The translations under genes were made by a program, and so were the position numbers. From IMG/VR virus record IMGVR_UViG_3300026094_000039, positions 1 to 22,870 of that record: 22,870 nucleotides of DNA; one strand, 5' to 3'. Source of the DNA: a virus. Of the stretch, positions 22,770 to 22,870 are shown one piece after another. Below the pieces are notes generated by a model, which did not search any database, was not told the origin of the DNA, and worked only from the letters and a program-made list of their open reading frames with translations. Position 1 is the first letter of the stretch; each line of letters begins with the position of its first letter.

Positions 22770-22857
22770 AATTACTTTTACTTATATCGTGTGAATCTGC
22801 TATGCGTTTGTCTTTATTTAATGCATCTTCAAAATAATGACCGAAATATTTATACAT
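22750..22857 (-). CDS. 35-residue protein at the window edge
   Basis: Starts at an ATG 14 nt from the window end (MYKYFGHYFEDALNKDKRIA) and ends FSNY. The frame is open back to the window edge, so the true start could lie outside. It is rich in Tyr, Phe and Lys; no family recognised. The evidence is only the clean start and the run of small genes that follow. Confidence 0.35.
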   Translation of the reverse strand: MYKYFGHYFEDALNKDKRIADSHDISKSNFGFSNY

Positions 22858-22870
22858 GTTTTCTCTTTTA

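Noticed and set aside
1-22870. CRISPR arrays, insertion sequences and restriction-modification genes
   Set aside because: Looked for; no regularly spaced repeats, transposase motifs or methyltransferase motifs were seen.

Overview
The window reads as part of the genome of a tailed double-stranded DNA phage (or prophage) with a siphovirus-type, HK97-fold virion. The likely host is a member of the Bacteroidota. This rests on low GC content by eye, a promoter-like TTTG-N20-TATCTTTA ahead of the prohead protease gene (close to the Bacteroidota TTTG/TAnnTTTG pattern), few Shine-Dalgarno sequences, and head and tail proteins that resemble Bacteroidota-phage versions. No integrase, repressor or replication gene is seen here, so lifestyle cannot be judged.

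Layout. (1) Positions 5-1607, plus strand: a tightly overlapping late cassette holding a small RMF-like protein, a short charged helical protein, a T4-type lysozyme, an unknown protein and a lipoprotein. (2) Positions 22857 down to 1604, minus strand: the packaging and virion module, read right to left. It starts with a cluster of very small genes and a GIY-YIG (T5orf172-like) protein. Then come TerS, TerL, portal, a MuF head protein with a C-terminal HExxH domain, a glycan-modification insert, prohead protease, major capsid, head-tail connector, head-closure and tail-completion genes, the major tail protein, a tail chaperone pair joined by a -1 frameshift, the tape measure, and a large hub/fibre fusion.

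The virion module is interrupted at about 13.4-16.8 kb. That insert carries three GT-A-like glycosyltransferases, one sulfotransferase-like protein, two 50-residue proteins and, on the opposite strand, three tiny overlapping genes (13491-14053). The enzymes could build a sulfated glycan on the virion or on the host surface. That idea is the strongest candidate for an undescribed system here.

Other unusual items are the MuF-zincin fusion (a possible injected or assembly protease), a tRNA-like structure in the gap after the capsid gene (perfect T-loop consensus and an acceptor-like stem, but no room for the other arms), a GIY-YIG protein that shares its basic N-terminal motif with TerS, and a 16-nt near-identical palindromic repeat in front of the protease and portal genes. 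Most adjacent genes overlap by 1-14 nt, so translation is probably coupled. The only gaps of note are about 70-140 nt long and are described below; no gene-free stretch exceeds 300 nt.
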